The position numbers were made by a program, and so were the translations under genes. Source: Zasmidium citrigriseum (Eukaryota > Ascomycota > Dothideomycetes > Mycosphaerellales > Mycosphaerellaceae). Taken from it: a stretch of DNA of 64,000 nucleotides. Under the pieces are notes generated by a model. That model did not search any database, was not told the origin of the DNA, and saw nothing but the letters and a program-made list of their open reading frames with translations. The stretch covers positions 682,001-746,000 of the forward strand of contig NHNW01000006.1 in NCBI GenBank assembly GCA_002786025.1, read 5' to 3'. Positions 10,895 to 20,842 of this stretch are shown in pieces. Position 1 is the stretch's first letter, and the number at the start of each line of letters is the position of its first letter.

Positions 10895-12298
10895 ATGGTC
10901 CTCTCTTCATTCTCGCTGCTGGCACTGCCGGCAGCATGTCTTGCATTGAGCCAGCAGCAGCCGCTATACTCGACTTACTCCTTCAACCCTCTGGAGCACC
11001 TGGCTGGCATTGCTCCCTACTTTGAGCCAAACGACCCTCTGAAAGATCCGTCACCACCTCAAGGCTGTGAGGTAACCAAAGCAGCGTATCTCGTACGACA
11101 TGCTGCTATCAATGCCAACGACTTCGACTACGAATCGTATCTTGGACCCTTCGCGAGCAAGTTAAAGAACACGACGGTTGATTGGAGCAAGATCCCTGAC
11201 CTGGCATTCTTGTCGACTTGGAAAGAGCCAGACCTGAAAGAGCAAGAGAGGGTTACGCGAACTGGCAAGCTGGAGGCTTCACAACTTGGTGTGCAACTGT
11301 CCTACCGATACCCAAATCTTCGCCTGCCGAAGCGCATTTGGACAAGCACTTCAGAGCGCACTGTTGTTAGTGGGCAGGCGTTGATTCGCGGCTACGAAAT
11401 GGACGATGATGAGATCGAATTGGTCCAGATCTACGAGAGCGAGGAATCTGGTGCAGACAGCCTGACACCTTACAACGCCTGCCCAGCATACTCTGCTTCA
11501 ACTGGGTCAAAGCAGAGCCAGGCATACGCGAAGAAGTACACTGCTCCAATTCTGGCCCGCTTGCGATCAATGGCGCCTCGCTTCAATTGGACGTCTGACG
11601 ATGTGATTGGCATGCAAGAGTGGTGTGGCTATGATACAGTCATACGTGGCGACTCCCCGTTCTGCTCGCTTGAGCTGTTTAGTCCAGACGAATGGCTGTC
11701 GTTCGAATACACGCAGGACCTCATGTACCACTACAACACTGGGTATGGAAACGACGTCTCTGGACCTCTTGGGTACCCCTGGTTGAACGCTACCGCAAGC
11801 CTGCTCGACTCACCACCAGAGTCTGATGACCAGGATATCTACATCTCCTTCACTCACCGAGAGCTGCCACCGACAGTGCTCGTAGCCATGGGCCTGTTCA
11901 ACAACTCCGACCTCACTGGAGCGAACAATGTCAATGACACTATGCCAACGACCAGAATTAACTACCATCGCCAATGGGTATCCTCATACATTCTGCCCTT
12001 CCTGACGAACGTTGCGGTTGAGCAGATGAACTGCTCGGCTTCCTACGGGTACCAGAACGCTACGGATCCTATGTACTATCGTGTACTCGTGAACAGAAGC
12101 CCACAAGTACTGCCGGACTGCTATGATGGACCACTGGAGAGCTGCTCCGCTGCTGGGTTTAAGAGCTTCGTGGAAAGCCGAGGGGAGATGTTTGGCGACT
12201 TCAGCTCAGCTTGTGGAGTTGACTACAAGAACTCGACGAACGTCATGAGCTTCTATCAGAACAGCACAAAGGGAGAGACTGTTGGGAAGAGATCGTAG
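10895..12298 (+). CDS. Secreted histidine-acid-phosphatase-like protein with altered catalytic motif
   Basis: Single exon of 467 residues. A signal peptide is evident (MVLSSFSLLALPAACLALSQ), and many NxS/T sequons plus paired cysteines indicate a secreted glycoprotein. The fold is the branch-2 histidine phosphatase (phytase/acid phosphatase) family: YLVRHAAINANDFDYESYLGP at about residues 65-85, WTSTSERTVVSGQALIRGY for the conserved RTxxSA-like helix, MQEWCGYDTVIRGDSPFCSL, and SFTHRELPP near the C-terminal half. Classical members have RHGxRxP and HD. Here the histidine is kept (H69) but the motif reads RHAAINA, and the HD proton-donor pair reads HRE. A similar RHAAI-type motif is, as far as I recall, shared by a group of fungal relatives, so this may be a subfamily with a different substrate rather than a dead gene. 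Confidence 0.8.
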   Translation: MVLSSFSLLALPAACLALSQQQPLYSTYSFNPLEHLAGIAPYFEPNDPLKDPSPPQGCEVTKAAYLVRHAAINANDFDYESYLGPFASKLKNTTVDWSKIPDLAFLSTWKEPDLKEQERVTRTGKLEASQLGVQLSYRYPNLRLPKRIWTSTSERTVVSGQALIRGYEMDDDEIELVQIYESEESGADSLTPYNACPAYSASTGSKQSQAYAKKYTAPILARLRSMAPRFNWTSDDVIGMQEWCGYDTVIRGDSPFCSLELFSPDEWLSFEYTQDLMYHYNTGYGNDVSGPLGYPWLNATASLLDSPPESDDQDIYISFTHRELPPTVLVAMGLFNNSDLTGANNVNDTMPTTRINYHRQWVSSYILPFLTNVAVEQMNCSASYGYQNATDPMYYRVLVNRSPQVLPDCYDGPLESCSAAGFKSFVESRGEMFGDFSSACGVDYKNSTNVMSFYQNSTKGETVGKRS

Positions 12299-12889
12299 AA
12301 GGTAATATACAGCATTCATCAATGCCTTTGTCGCACAGCTGCTATCAAACGTGAAGGTCCGCGCGACCAGCTTCTCGAGCGTAATGACTGATGCCAGTGT
12401 AGCGAGCTCTCTTCAGTGTGCACTGAGTGCCCGCGTTCCGCTCGAGATTGTGAGCACGGCTGCTGACTGCGCCGTTAAACAACACTTTCACGCTCCTACG
12501 AAGACGAGTCGATGTACAGCACACTTGGAGTGATCCGAGCCGCTCTAGCGATTCGGGGACTTGATCACAGACTGCAGTGATGCCCGCTGCCATAGCCTTC
12601 CCAGTGTTCACTGCCTCAAGGAAAATTTCTTCATAGGATGCTACACATTTGTATTAACTATCATCAGAATAGACACGTACTTTCAGCATGCACTGCTCGA
12701 CTTCAACAGTGACCACGGTCTTTCCACCAGGCCTCTGCAGCTCATATACGCCCTCTAAGAGCCCCATCATGGCCATCATCACACAGCACCAACCTACCAA
12801 TCCAACCCACAAGACCAACCCCATCAATTCCTACACTACCTCAGAGACAACTACACACAGACTCACCACAACCTTTCAAGACACACACA
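12299..12889. other. Intergenic
   Basis: No gene is visible. The last 130 bases before 12890 are extremely rich in CA and CCAA (acaccaacctaccaatcc type). That is the usual look of a fungal 5' leader and supports a transcript starting just upstream of the small gene at 12890. Confidence 0.4.
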
Positions 12890-13084
12890 ATGTCGAACCC
12901 ACACCCACATCCCCTTGGCGGCAACCCACCAGGCAACGGACCTCCCTGGTGCGACTGCGGTTGCGGCGGTGATCCAGTTCGCAAGGCAGAGATCGCAGCT
13001 GAGCGAGCGGCGCGCGGGGAGTCGACGGCTGTTCATGACCACGTCGTCGCAGGCGCTGAGAAGCCTAGGTCGCAGCAGCGATAA
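12890..13084 (+). CDS. Small proline/glycine-rich protein with CDCGCGG motif
   Basis: 64 residues, beginning MSNPHPHPLGGNPPG and containing PPWCDCGCGGDPVRKAEIAAERAARG. I do not recognise a family. Support for a real gene is the CA-rich leader, the good start context (cacacaATGTC) and the sharp contrast between a Pro/Gly/His N-terminus, a Cys-x-Cys-x-Cys cluster and a charged amphipathic helix. There is no signal peptide. It could be a small metal-binding or lineage-specific protein; the function cannot be read from the sequence. Confidence 0.4.
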   Translation: MSNPHPHPLGGNPPGNGPPWCDCGCGGDPVRKAEIAAERAARGESTAVHDHVVAGAEKPRSQQR

Positions 13085-13551
13085 GGGCTTTGTGAGGGCA
13101 TGACGAGCGGTTGATTGCTTTGGCTTTTGGCCACGATGCTAGAGATGTTTTGCTCTTTTTGATTTGGTTGGATTTGTATGGAATGTGTTGGTTTGATTGA
13201 ATCAGTCCCTGTCTCTTTTCGCTTCTCTTCCCGAATCAGACCATCCTTGCCAAGCCCAATCTTAGTGCAAGCATGTGACACACTCTCGTGAGTGAATGTT
13301 CGCACAGCTTGCGAACACTGACTTTCTCTCGCGCACGGAATGATAGCGAAAGCCTGTTGTCAACCGTAATGCGCCGTTCGGAAGTAGTCCAAATATTTAA
13401 TGTCGCGGAGACATTTGGGTTCACGGCTTCCTCGTTTGGGCATCGCGGGCTCAAGCACATCTTCCATCCGAGTCGCTCGTATCAGAGAAAGTGCCTCATC
13501 ATCGCTGCCATACACAAAACTAACAACGCCACCCATGCAACCTCTCAAGCA
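13085..13551. other. Intergenic
   Basis: A frame continuous with the gene at 13552 extends upstream to 13288. The extra part has no family features, and the CAA-rich stretch just before 13552 looks like a leader, so I begin the gene at 13552. Nothing else is visible. Confidence 0.4.
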
Positions 13552-14022
13552 ATGGACGACAAACCCAATCCAAGCAAAAAAGAGAACCCCCTATCCCAAG
13601 AAGAAACCCACCTCAAATCCTTCGTCCACTCCGCAATCCACCACCTCAACGCCCGCGACCTCCCCACCTCGCCTCTCTGGCCTCACATCGCAGAAAACTT
13701 CTCATCCCACGGCATGGGCTACGAAGCGCCCTCCAAACAAGCCTTCATCGATGACTACCACGACTACGCCTTCAGATTTCCTGACCACCACACCACCATC
13801 ACGGAACTATCGACATCACTTAAGCCACGCTCCACCATGGCGCAGGTCTTTGCTCAGGTTGAAATGACGGGCGGTCATGGGGTTGAGAGGGGACGGTTGA
13901 CGAGGAAGGCGATGATTGTGTTTGAGTTTCGGAAGGTTGAGGGGGCTTGGGTTTTAGGGAGTACGACTGGTTTGCCGGGATTTGGGGGTGGGGATGGGTT
14001 GGAGGGGATGGTGGGTGGGTGA
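13552..14022 (+). CDS. NTF2-like (SnoaL-type) small protein
   Basis: 156 residues starting MDDKPNPSKKENPLSQ. After a short charged leader, the sequence has the pattern of an NTF2-like cone fold: a first helix (THLKSFVHSAIHHLN), a strand-loop (WPHIAENFSSHGMGYEAP), the helix SKQAFIDDYHDYAFRFPD, then alternating strands TTITELSTSL, MAQVFAQVEMTG and KAMIVFEFRKVEGAWVL. Such proteins are cofactor-free enzymes or binding proteins, and some sit in secondary-metabolite clusters. I chose the ATG at 13552 because the residues upstream are unrelated to the fold. It is convergent with the MFS exporter gene. The C-terminus is glycine-rich and probably disordered. Confidence 0.6.
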   Translation: MDDKPNPSKKENPLSQEETHLKSFVHSAIHHLNARDLPTSPLWPHIAENFSSHGMGYEAPSKQAFIDDYHDYAFRFPDHHTTITELSTSLKPRSTMAQVFAQVEMTGGHGVERGRLTRKAMIVFEFRKVEGAWVLGSTTGLPGFGGGDGLEGMVGG

Positions 14023-14110
14023 GTCTGATGGATGACTGCCTGAGTGTCTGGTTTGGAGAGTGACGTGGTGGTATTATTAATGATGGGACGAGAGAGTCTT
14101 TCATCCGGAT

Positions 14111-14134
14111 ACAAGATCCGCCACGGGATCTTGT
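14111..14134. repeat. Perfect 9-bp inverted repeat between convergent genes
   Basis: ACAAGATCC and GGATCTTGT are separated by six bases (gccacg). It lies about 90 bases after the stop codon of the plus-strand NTF2-like gene and about 260 bases after the stop codon of the minus-strand exporter. It could fold as a 3'-UTR hairpin or be a palindromic protein site. Confidence 0.5.
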
Positions 14135-14394
14135 CCCGGCTAGAGTTCGACTAACGACTGAATCCTTCGGCGGAGTTTGCACGGGCCCGACCGGACGGCG
14201 GACACCAAGGCCCCTGTGATGTTCTCAGGAATGGGGTTCTGTCTCGGCAGCCTTCAGCATGTCATCATCGTCTTGTAGACTTGTCGTCGCCACAGGCGGA
14301 GAGATGACGAGAGGAAAGCCATAATCGTTCTTCGACTACTGGCGTTCGTAGATCGAGCTGTAGATAGATCTGATGGTGCTAACGCCAGTGACGC

Positions 14395-16250
14395 TCAGCC
14401 TCTCGTCCGGCCCTCTCCCTTTTCGATCTCATCACTGTCGTTGAATCTTGCCTCTGAGCGAGCACTCTCGCTATCAGACCCAGGCTCCTCAACTTCTTCC
14501 TTCTTTTCTTCGACAGGTTCAGTACACAGCTCTTGCTCTTGCTCTTCTTGCGAATCCTGTCGTTGCCCTCCCACCTCCTTCTCAGTCTCCTTTTCATCCT
14601 TCTCTTCAGCCTCCGGTGTAGGCGCAAACTTGCTCTTCACCCGAATCGCTTTGCCATACCTGTAGAACACAAACGGAATCGGTGCCAGCAAAACAGCAAT
14701 GCCCCCGATCATCGACCCGCCTCCACCCAAAGTCATCTTGTCGAACATCTGTGACGAGAACAGCGGTGCAGCTGCAGCAATGGCAGATCGAACGATTTGG
14801 TTTCCAGCTTGGGCAGAGGCGGCGTACATTAGATAGGTTTCGCTTAGGTAGCTGAGGAAGGCGATGAACAGCAAAGTAATGGCAATCGAGACGAAGACAC
14901 CGCCGATGGAAGGTACGATCCAGTGAACGTGGGCGTACATGCCGCCCCAGGCTAGCATGAACATGCCGATGGGGAAGCAGACTGCGCCGACCATGCCGAC
15001 GGGGAGGCTGTCCTGCGAGTATGTTAGAGAGTGCAAACTTCAAACGATTCGGATGCTTCTTACTTCCGGCACGAACTTGTGACCGGCCGCGATCTTCTTC
15101 CTCTCCCTGAAAGACAAGGCAAAGACGTATGCTCCTGATATAAGGGCTCCAACAACGACGCTAAGCAAAGGCAGCTCGCCAACGCCAGCATTCCAGCCTC
15201 GGATCTCAATAAATGCGATAGGGAAGATCGTGAACAACATGTACAGCAGCGTGTACACAACCGTAATGTATATTGCCGTCAGTCCAGCGATCGGGTCCAG
15301 GAGAATCCGCCAAGGTCTCAATAGAGCGACCTTGAAGATTTCCGTAAGCTTCTTCCCTTCGACTTCCACAGGCGCCTTGACATGTTCGTAGCCGGGGATC
15401 TTTCTTAGACGCCTTGCTTTGTGAAGGAGGCATCTTGAAGAGAGCGTTTCCGGGATCGTGAGAATGAAGGCATAGGTGATGCCAGCGAACCAGAGGAGCT
15501 GGTAGAAGTTCCATCGCCAATCGAGTTTGAGTTGATAGAAACCACTGGTGATGGGACCAACAGCAGGCCCGACGTCTAACGATACAGTGAAGAGGCACAT
15601 GCAGAGATTGCGTTCGATCGGTCCCCAGATATCGGCGAAGATGCCGGGAGTATTCGACAGCACTCCGCTGATGAAGGTCCCGCAGAGGAATCGACCGACT
15701 AGGAGGCCTCCTATATTAGGTGTGAAGGCGCAGAGAAACGTAAAGGCAGTGTAACATGTGAAGGTGCCAAGGAATATCCATCGTCGACCGTAGTACTCGG
15801 AAAGAGGTGCCTGTTCCGAAGTCAGCGGGCATTGTCAAAAGTATTCCGTGTTTTGCTTACCCATAGTGCTGGTCCTGCAGCAAAGCCAACAACGAATAGA
15901 GTGACAGTGAGCTTAGCGACTTCCTCTGATACATGGAGGCCCTCAGATATGCTCGGTAAACATCCCGACGGCGAGGACGAGGCCATACTGCCGTTCATGA
16001 TGGTGACGATACCGGCGAGGGTGATGAACCATCTTCGACCGGCTGACCAGTTCTTCGGGTTCTCGATGTCATTGGGTGAGACTGTCGAATGCCTCAGTAC
16101 AGGTTTCAATGATAGGGAACAGCCTCCGTAGAGCAACTTACATTTAAGTAATCCCCGTTCGTCCAAGTGTACTTCAATGCTCTTGGAAAGTTTTCGTGTT
16201 CGATATGGTTTGGCCTGCGGCCGGGATAAGACTCGTGTCAAACGCTCCAT
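14395..16250 (-). CDS. MFS exporter, DHA1 family (drug/polyamine type)
   Basis: Exons 16142-16250, 15861-16081, 15064-15810 and 14395-15012, 564 residues; introns of 60, 50 and 51 nt, all GTAAG donors. The hallmark of fungal 12-TM DHA1 proteins is present at the start of the membrane domain: FSPNDIENPKNWSAGRRWF. The motif-A loop APLSEYYGRRWIF follows TM2, and the antiporter region around TM5 reads DVGPAVGPITSGFY. The C-terminal cytosolic tail is about 90 residues and highly acidic (repeated EEK and QEEQEQE). Relatives export polyamines, fungicides or toxins from the plasma membrane. The Zn2Cys6 regulator gene lies directly upstream on the same strand, which suggests local control, though the substrate cannot be read from sequence. 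Confidence 0.88.
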
Positions 16251-16821
16251 GTCTATCGTTCAAAGCAACGCAGAAACACGAAACAGGGAAGATGGAGAAC
16301 GCTTGCGATACGCAATGCACCCACGTTGCGGCACATGGCCATCTTTAAAAAACTGCACCACGGGCCCCGAGACATGCTAATTGATGCACGGCGCGAATCT
16401 TGGGCCCGTTGATTGCGAAGTGGCGTTCGTCTATGCGGGAGGTCACTCTAGAGAAGTTCGTTCAAAGCTAGCGTGCTTTTGTCCGGGAAGTCGTTCCGGA
16501 GCTGGTGACATCGAACGACACCCTGCCGTTCCAGCTGATCCTTCTGCAGACTTGATTAGAAGGCCATCTCTCATAGGCGGATTCACAGTCGTATCCAACA
16601 CATATTGCTGCAACTCTCAGTACGAAAGGATTCGAGAACATTGCCCATGAATCCCGAAGTACTAACTTATGAGCCGCCTTTACGCGGCTATCCCAGCTGA
16701 TGGGTTAAGATTCTGTGTTGGTAGGGTACCTCTGCTTCCGAGCATAGGTGGTAGCAAAGTCCATGATAGGCTGGTTCTCGAGCCCTCTGTTGGAGTCTCA
16801 TGTACGGGGAGCGTAGCACGA
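16251..16821. promoter_or_regulatory. Exporter promoter and regulator 3' region
   Basis: About 570 bases between the exporter start and the stop codon of the upstream regulator. It contains no gene. It holds a CGG/CCG inverted repeat listed separately and several GGGCCC-type GC palindromes (near 16362 and 16403). Confidence 0.45.
16484..16498. promoter_or_regulatory. CGG-N9-CCG inverted repeat, candidate Zn2Cys6 site
   Basis: The sequence CGGGAAGTCGTTCCG lies about 235 bases upstream of the exporter start codon; the flanks extend the symmetry to TCCGG...CCGGA. Zn2Cys6 dimers of the Gal4/Put3 class bind inverted CGG triplets with fixed spacing. The gene for such a factor is the next one upstream. 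Recognition by that factor is inference. Confidence 0.35.
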
Positions 16822-19050
16822 TCAGTTCCAGAATGAATTGCCACTGAGCTGCATGTCCGCGGGGAATAGAAAGCTCTCCAGATCGACATCTGTCGCCAGC
16901 TGTCGTAGGCTATTCTGATCGAAAGGCATCGACATGCCGACAGCAAAATCAGAATTGAATGCTGAGTTGTCAAACGGCACAGCCGTCTCATCGTTGAGCA
17001 ACGGCGATGCCACAGCTCTGAGCTCCTGTAGGTAGCTCCTGCATCGAGTGACGGTAGAATGTCCCATGTCGAGGCCGTCCAAGACACCAAGAGTCTGGTG
17101 AAGAGCGTCGATCGCGGAATCTCGTTGGGTCTTCGAAAGGATTGACGGGCAATCCCATCGTTCTCGAGATACCACCAAGCCACCAAGAATGGCCAGGGAA
17201 GCATTGAAGGTGTAGTAGAGAGAGAACCACCATGCGCCTAGCTGCTGAGAACCCTGTTCTCGATTCGAGCCAGCTAAGAGTCGATGCATGATGTAGATCA
17301 ATTTGGTGGCACAGGTGACCCCGAATGACACGCTATTAGAACCAGCCTGACGCATCATCTGCAGGTAATCTGTGTCGACACTGTCAGAGTTTTCAGCGTC
17401 CAGGAGGCCCTCGAGAACAGGACGGTGGATCAGGATGCGTGCGTTCAGATATCGCAGTGTGAGGACTGTCCGTTGTCTTCTTCCTAGGATCTCGAGCGGC
17501 TCAGTGAGTGGCAGCGATTCTGGCGTAATTTGGTTGCATTGCATGACTGCAAGTTGAGTAGGGAGACTCTTGCTCCACTGCAGCAGTTCGCCCTCCAGAG
17601 TGTATACTTTGGCAATGTTCTCAACATTGAAGCTCATTCGGGCGCCGCTGTTATTCCCGTAAAGTCGCTGAATCGCTTTCTGCAAGATCTCATAGAGCTG
17701 CAGGTTGCCATAGAGGTAAGAAGTAGATGATTCGTCTTGAGCCAGAATTCCACGCTGTGCAGAGTCTGCGTAGACTTGCGGTCTCTCGAGGGATGACCAA
17801 TGGTCCGATATCTGGGGCGGTCGTCCGTAAGTCATACTGAGGGTGCAATCCACGAGAACAAGGCCAAACCAGGTCCTCTTCCGGTACTCTCTCTCGATTG
17901 GATCTGCAATCTTAGACGCCTCGGCTGAATGTAGTCCAAGTTGATACGCGATCCTCACGGCCATGCCATGGAATACCCATGTCTTCATAGAGCTGTGGGT
18001 ACCTTGCAGGTACAGGACCATCCACATCAAGACTTGAGCCACTTCCAAGTTGATGCCAGTCTCGGAAAAGACCTGCTTGAGGCAGAGGTCCGACGCAAGA
18101 TTGAACCACTCCTCCGATTCCGCGTTAATGATCGCCACGGAAGCACTTTCGTATGGCGATGACAGAGACGAAAGCGCAAGTAGCATGTAGAGTAAGGCCA
18201 GCCAGCTGCGGCGCACAGTCCGAAAATTGCAACGCCGAACTTCTTCATATGTCTCCATAAATCGACCTTCGTGGATATAGGGGTGTACAAGACCACAATT
18301 GGTGAAGTAGTCGGATAACAGCTGCCTTGTGCGTTGGTCTGAAGGGATCTTAAAGGATTGGCCCCTTTGGCCATTCGCTGTCGAGGCGTTGAAAAGATTC
18401 GAGGTTGTGTTTGTGGCTGCTTCCTGCCTCCCATGGCCATTTGTCTTCTCGCTCTCAGGAACGTTGGGCCATGGACCCATTGAAGCATTACTTGGGCCGG
18501 CATGCTTCGCAAGAGCGCGCGTGACCAAGCGCAGAAAGGCGATGTTCGAAGATGGGCCAAAGAAGGCACAGTCGTCACGAGAAGTTAGAGGAACGATGCC
18601 AATTCCATCAGTGGCAGAACCAGGCTGCGCCGAGCTTTGAAAGGCATCTTCCCCGATTGTGATATCGCCTTCAGCGCCAGGCTGAGCAGGAGTAATCGGC
18701 GCCGATGTCCTCGAGTTGGGCGTGACAGGCTCTCTCCCAGGAGCAGTGGCCAGAGTTTGCTGGAAGCTGGAAAGCATGCGCTCGATGCCACCGATACGAT
18801 CCTCCAATCCGCCCACCATGGAGGTGAATTCTTGCCTCAACAAATCGGTTTTGGACAGGGGTGGCGGATACGAGCACTCGGTTCCCATCTGTCTGCAGAG
18901 ACCGCATTCAGGACTCGTTCCGTCGCATTTACTTTTTCTCTCGCGACATGGCCGGCAGGCGATGGCAACGCGCCTACGTTTCGCGGGTCTCTCGTCGTTG
19001 GAACCATTGTCATTATCGCCGTGCGTGAGTGACTGATTTGTCATGGCCAT
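16822..19050 (-). CDS. Zn2Cys6 transcription factor with fungal-specific middle homology domain
   Basis: Single exon of 742 residues. The DNA-binding zinc cluster is complete: C32, C35, C42, C49, C52 and C59 in ACRPCRERKSKCDGTSPECG followed by LCRQMGTECSY. A basic stretch PAKRRRVAI lies just before it, and a coiled-coil dimerisation element (LRQEFTSMVGGLEDRIGGIERML) follows. The region from about residue 240 to 560 is a fungal_trans domain, with typical pieces SDYFTNCGLVHPYIHEGRF, AVRIAYQLGLHS and EREYRKRTWFGLVLVDCTLS. An N-terminal acidic/Asn stretch and a Phe/Asp-rich C-terminus could be activation regions. The neighbouring exporter gene is a natural target candidate. Confidence 0.9.
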   Translation of the reverse strand: MAMTNQSLTHGDNDNGSNDERPAKRRRVAIACRPCRERKSKCDGTSPECGLCRQMGTECSYPPPLSKTDLLRQEFTSMVGGLEDRIGGIERMLSSFQQTLATAPGREPVTPNSRTSAPITPAQPGAEGDITIGEDAFQSSAQPGSATDGIGIVPLTSRDDCAFFGPSSNIAFLRLVTRALAKHAGPSNASMGPWPNVPESEKTNGHGRQEAATNTTSNLFNASTANGQRGQSFKIPSDQRTRQLLSDYFTNCGLVHPYIHEGRFMETYEEVRRCNFRTVRRSWLALLYMLLALSSLSSPYESASVAIINAESEEWFNLASDLCLKQVFSETGINLEVAQVLMWMVLYLQGTHSSMKTWVFHGMAVRIAYQLGLHSAEASKIADPIEREYRKRTWFGLVLVDCTLSMTYGRPPQISDHWSSLERPQVYADSAQRGILAQDESSTSYLYGNLQLYEILQKAIQRLYGNNSGARMSFNVENIAKVYTLEGELLQWSKSLPTQLAVMQCNQITPESLPLTEPLEILGRRQRTVLTLRYLNARILIHRPVLEGLLDAENSDSVDTDYLQMMRQAGSNSVSFGVTCATKLIYIMHRLLAGSNREQGSQQLGAWWFSLYYTFNASLAILGGLVVSRERWDCPSILSKTQRDSAIDALHQTLGVLDGLDMGHSTVTRCRSYLQELRAVASPLLNDETAVPFDNSAFNSDFAVGMSMPFDQNSLRQLATDVDLESFLFPADMQLSGNSFWN

Positions 19051-19783
19051 TCAATAAGTGACCCGGTATAAGTTGATGTTTGGCGGAGTTGCGAGCCGGG
19101 GAGAGAGATCCCGGGGAATGGGGCTGGCGTGAGACGAGTTCTTGACTGAATTCTGCCGCGGAAGCGACACCCGGCGGATTTGCAATATGAGGAAGGAGTA
19201 CATCGTCTTCATCCATGGCGTCCTTTCGCAGAAGTACGATTACTGTAAAAGTTCAAACACTCAAGTGATCCTTGCACGCAATCAAGAAAAGCCTTACACG
19301 AATGTTATTGCTCAGAAAATTTCAATCCGATTCTTCAACACGACATGAAGACCATGAGAAGGTTAGAAATGAGGCTTCGATTGATTGAAAAAGACGGTTG
19401 GACTATTACAAACAGTATCGCAAGCTAGGTATCAATGTGTATCCTGTAGCCATGAATTGTTTCCCTCAGCCAAAGACATTATTCATTCTCTTACAGCCTC
19501 TCCCATTAGGCTTCCTGATCTGCCTTTCGATAAGATCTTTCAATTACTGGTCGGCCCATTACAAGTTGTGTAATGTGCTCCATGCATTTTCCCGCCTTGC
19601 TATGCTTGTGCTTTACGCATTCGCAGTCGATCTCAGAAATGTTTCCATCTCCGGCCCGGAACTCTCGTCCCTTATCGACTCTTCTCGTAGTGGAGTTCTT
19701 GTCGTGGAGTGTTGTTCTTGATGCTAAGCATCATGAGGTGTGTCCTTCGTCATGCCCAAGCACATGACGTCCTTTGTTCCCCT
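19051..19783. promoter_or_regulatory. Regulator upstream region
   Basis: The first 120 bases upstream of the regulator are GC-rich and carry inverted CGG/CCG triplets. The remaining 600 bases are comparatively AT-rich and contain only weak open frames that I do not consider genes. Confidence 0.4.
19097..19113. promoter_or_regulatory. CGG-N11-CCG inverted repeat upstream of the Zn2Cys6 gene
   Basis: CGG at 19097-19099 and CCG at 19111-19113 are separated by 11 bases, about 50 bases upstream of the regulator start codon. The geometry is that of Gal4 sites. It may be autoregulatory, but chance occurrence in this GC-rich stretch is quite possible, and the spacing differs from the site in the exporter promoter. 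Confidence 0.2.
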
Positions 19784-20011
19784 TCAGTCACGGCGAGGCA
19801 GTGGCTTCGCGCTCTTCCATGGCTGAACGTCCCGTCTGCACTTGGCGAGTAGTCTCTTTCGTCGTTGCTCTTCAGACATGTTGTAATCGTCCTCGCGTGG
19901 TGCCAAAGGGAGCGTGCTGGACATCAGGCTCTCGTCGATTGATGAAGAAGACGAGCTGCTGAGGGTGCTGTCGGCAGACTTTCGTCGGCTGCTGATCTTG
20001 GAGAAATGCAT
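19784..20011 (-). CDS. Small serine-rich basic protein, hypothetical
   Basis: 75 residues: MHFSKISSRRKSADSTL, a run of serines, then DYNMSEEQRRKRLLAKCRRD and a basic end. I do not recognise it. The composition (serine run followed by a charged helix with EEQRRKRLL) is protein-like, and the frame is closed by a stop on both sides. There is no signal peptide or membrane segment. It sits between the regulator and the divergent reductase. It may be a short lineage-specific gene or a chance frame. Confidence 0.3.
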   Translation of the reverse strand: MHFSKISSRRKSADSTLSSSSSSSIDESLMSSTLPLAPREDDYNMSEEQRRKRLLAKCRRDVQPWKSAKPLPRRD

Positions 20012-20842
20012 TGCGATTGTGTTGGCCTTGTTGAAAGTCGTTGTTATTCGTAGGCCTGGCTGGTTCTTCTAGACTCTGTGATGAAATGAGTCTGTTGAGG
20101 TAGTCTGTGATGTGACTGTACATCGACTGACAAAGAGGATCAAGGGGTATACTTATACCAGCTTACCTCATGGACTTTGCAGCCAAACCCCAGATGCGGC
20201 TCGCACGAAATAGTACTCAACCATCACAAGCTCCGTCCGTGCTGCCTGATTACTGGCTGAAGGCCGTATCAGCTCGATGAGTGAACGGTCTTTGTGTGGA
20301 AGAAAGCGGATGTTCGGAGCTAAAACGAATCCAACGGAGGCAAGCTCCCTGCGACTTGCCGATCGTCGGACTTAGAAACTCATCGTTCATTGGCCATCCA
20401 GCCGGGTCCAGACCACGATCAAGGATCCGAACGTGACGAGTACACCTCTTCTGCAGCGAATGCATGCGCGTTCGTCAACACTTTTAGAATGGCCTTCTTG
20501 GATGTTCCCTTGGCGGAGAATGGAACTCATGTTCAACGGTTTCAGTCCACGTATTGCAGTTGTCTGGCGAACGCAGACGCTCAGGCAACGACTTCACAAG
20601 CGAATCGTAAATACGAATTGGAGTACAGTAAGAGCGTGGCGAGAACACGTCATTGCCTGAGGCTCCAAACCATGCTCTGCAGCACACTGTTAATCAATGA
20701 CCCCGCTCGCAGCAATTGCTGAACAGTCAGTATGTTATCCAGGGTGACGAAAGCCTAGAGATGACATATTCAGCACTTACTATCCCCGTTGCAGTGTAAG
20801 TCAGTCCTTACATTATACTAGCCTTTCTGCGCTCGCTCTTTC
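20012..20842. other. Intergenic, reductase promoter side
   Basis: About 830 bases with overlapping short frames on both strands and no recognisable content. The last 60 bases before 20843 contain a CT-rich leader (ctgcgctcgctctttc), consistent with transcription of the reductase. Confidence 0.4.

Noticed and set aside
13288..13551. Upstream extension of the NTF2-like frame
   Set aside because: The extra 88 residues lack any fold features and the region just before 13552 looks like a CAA-rich leader.
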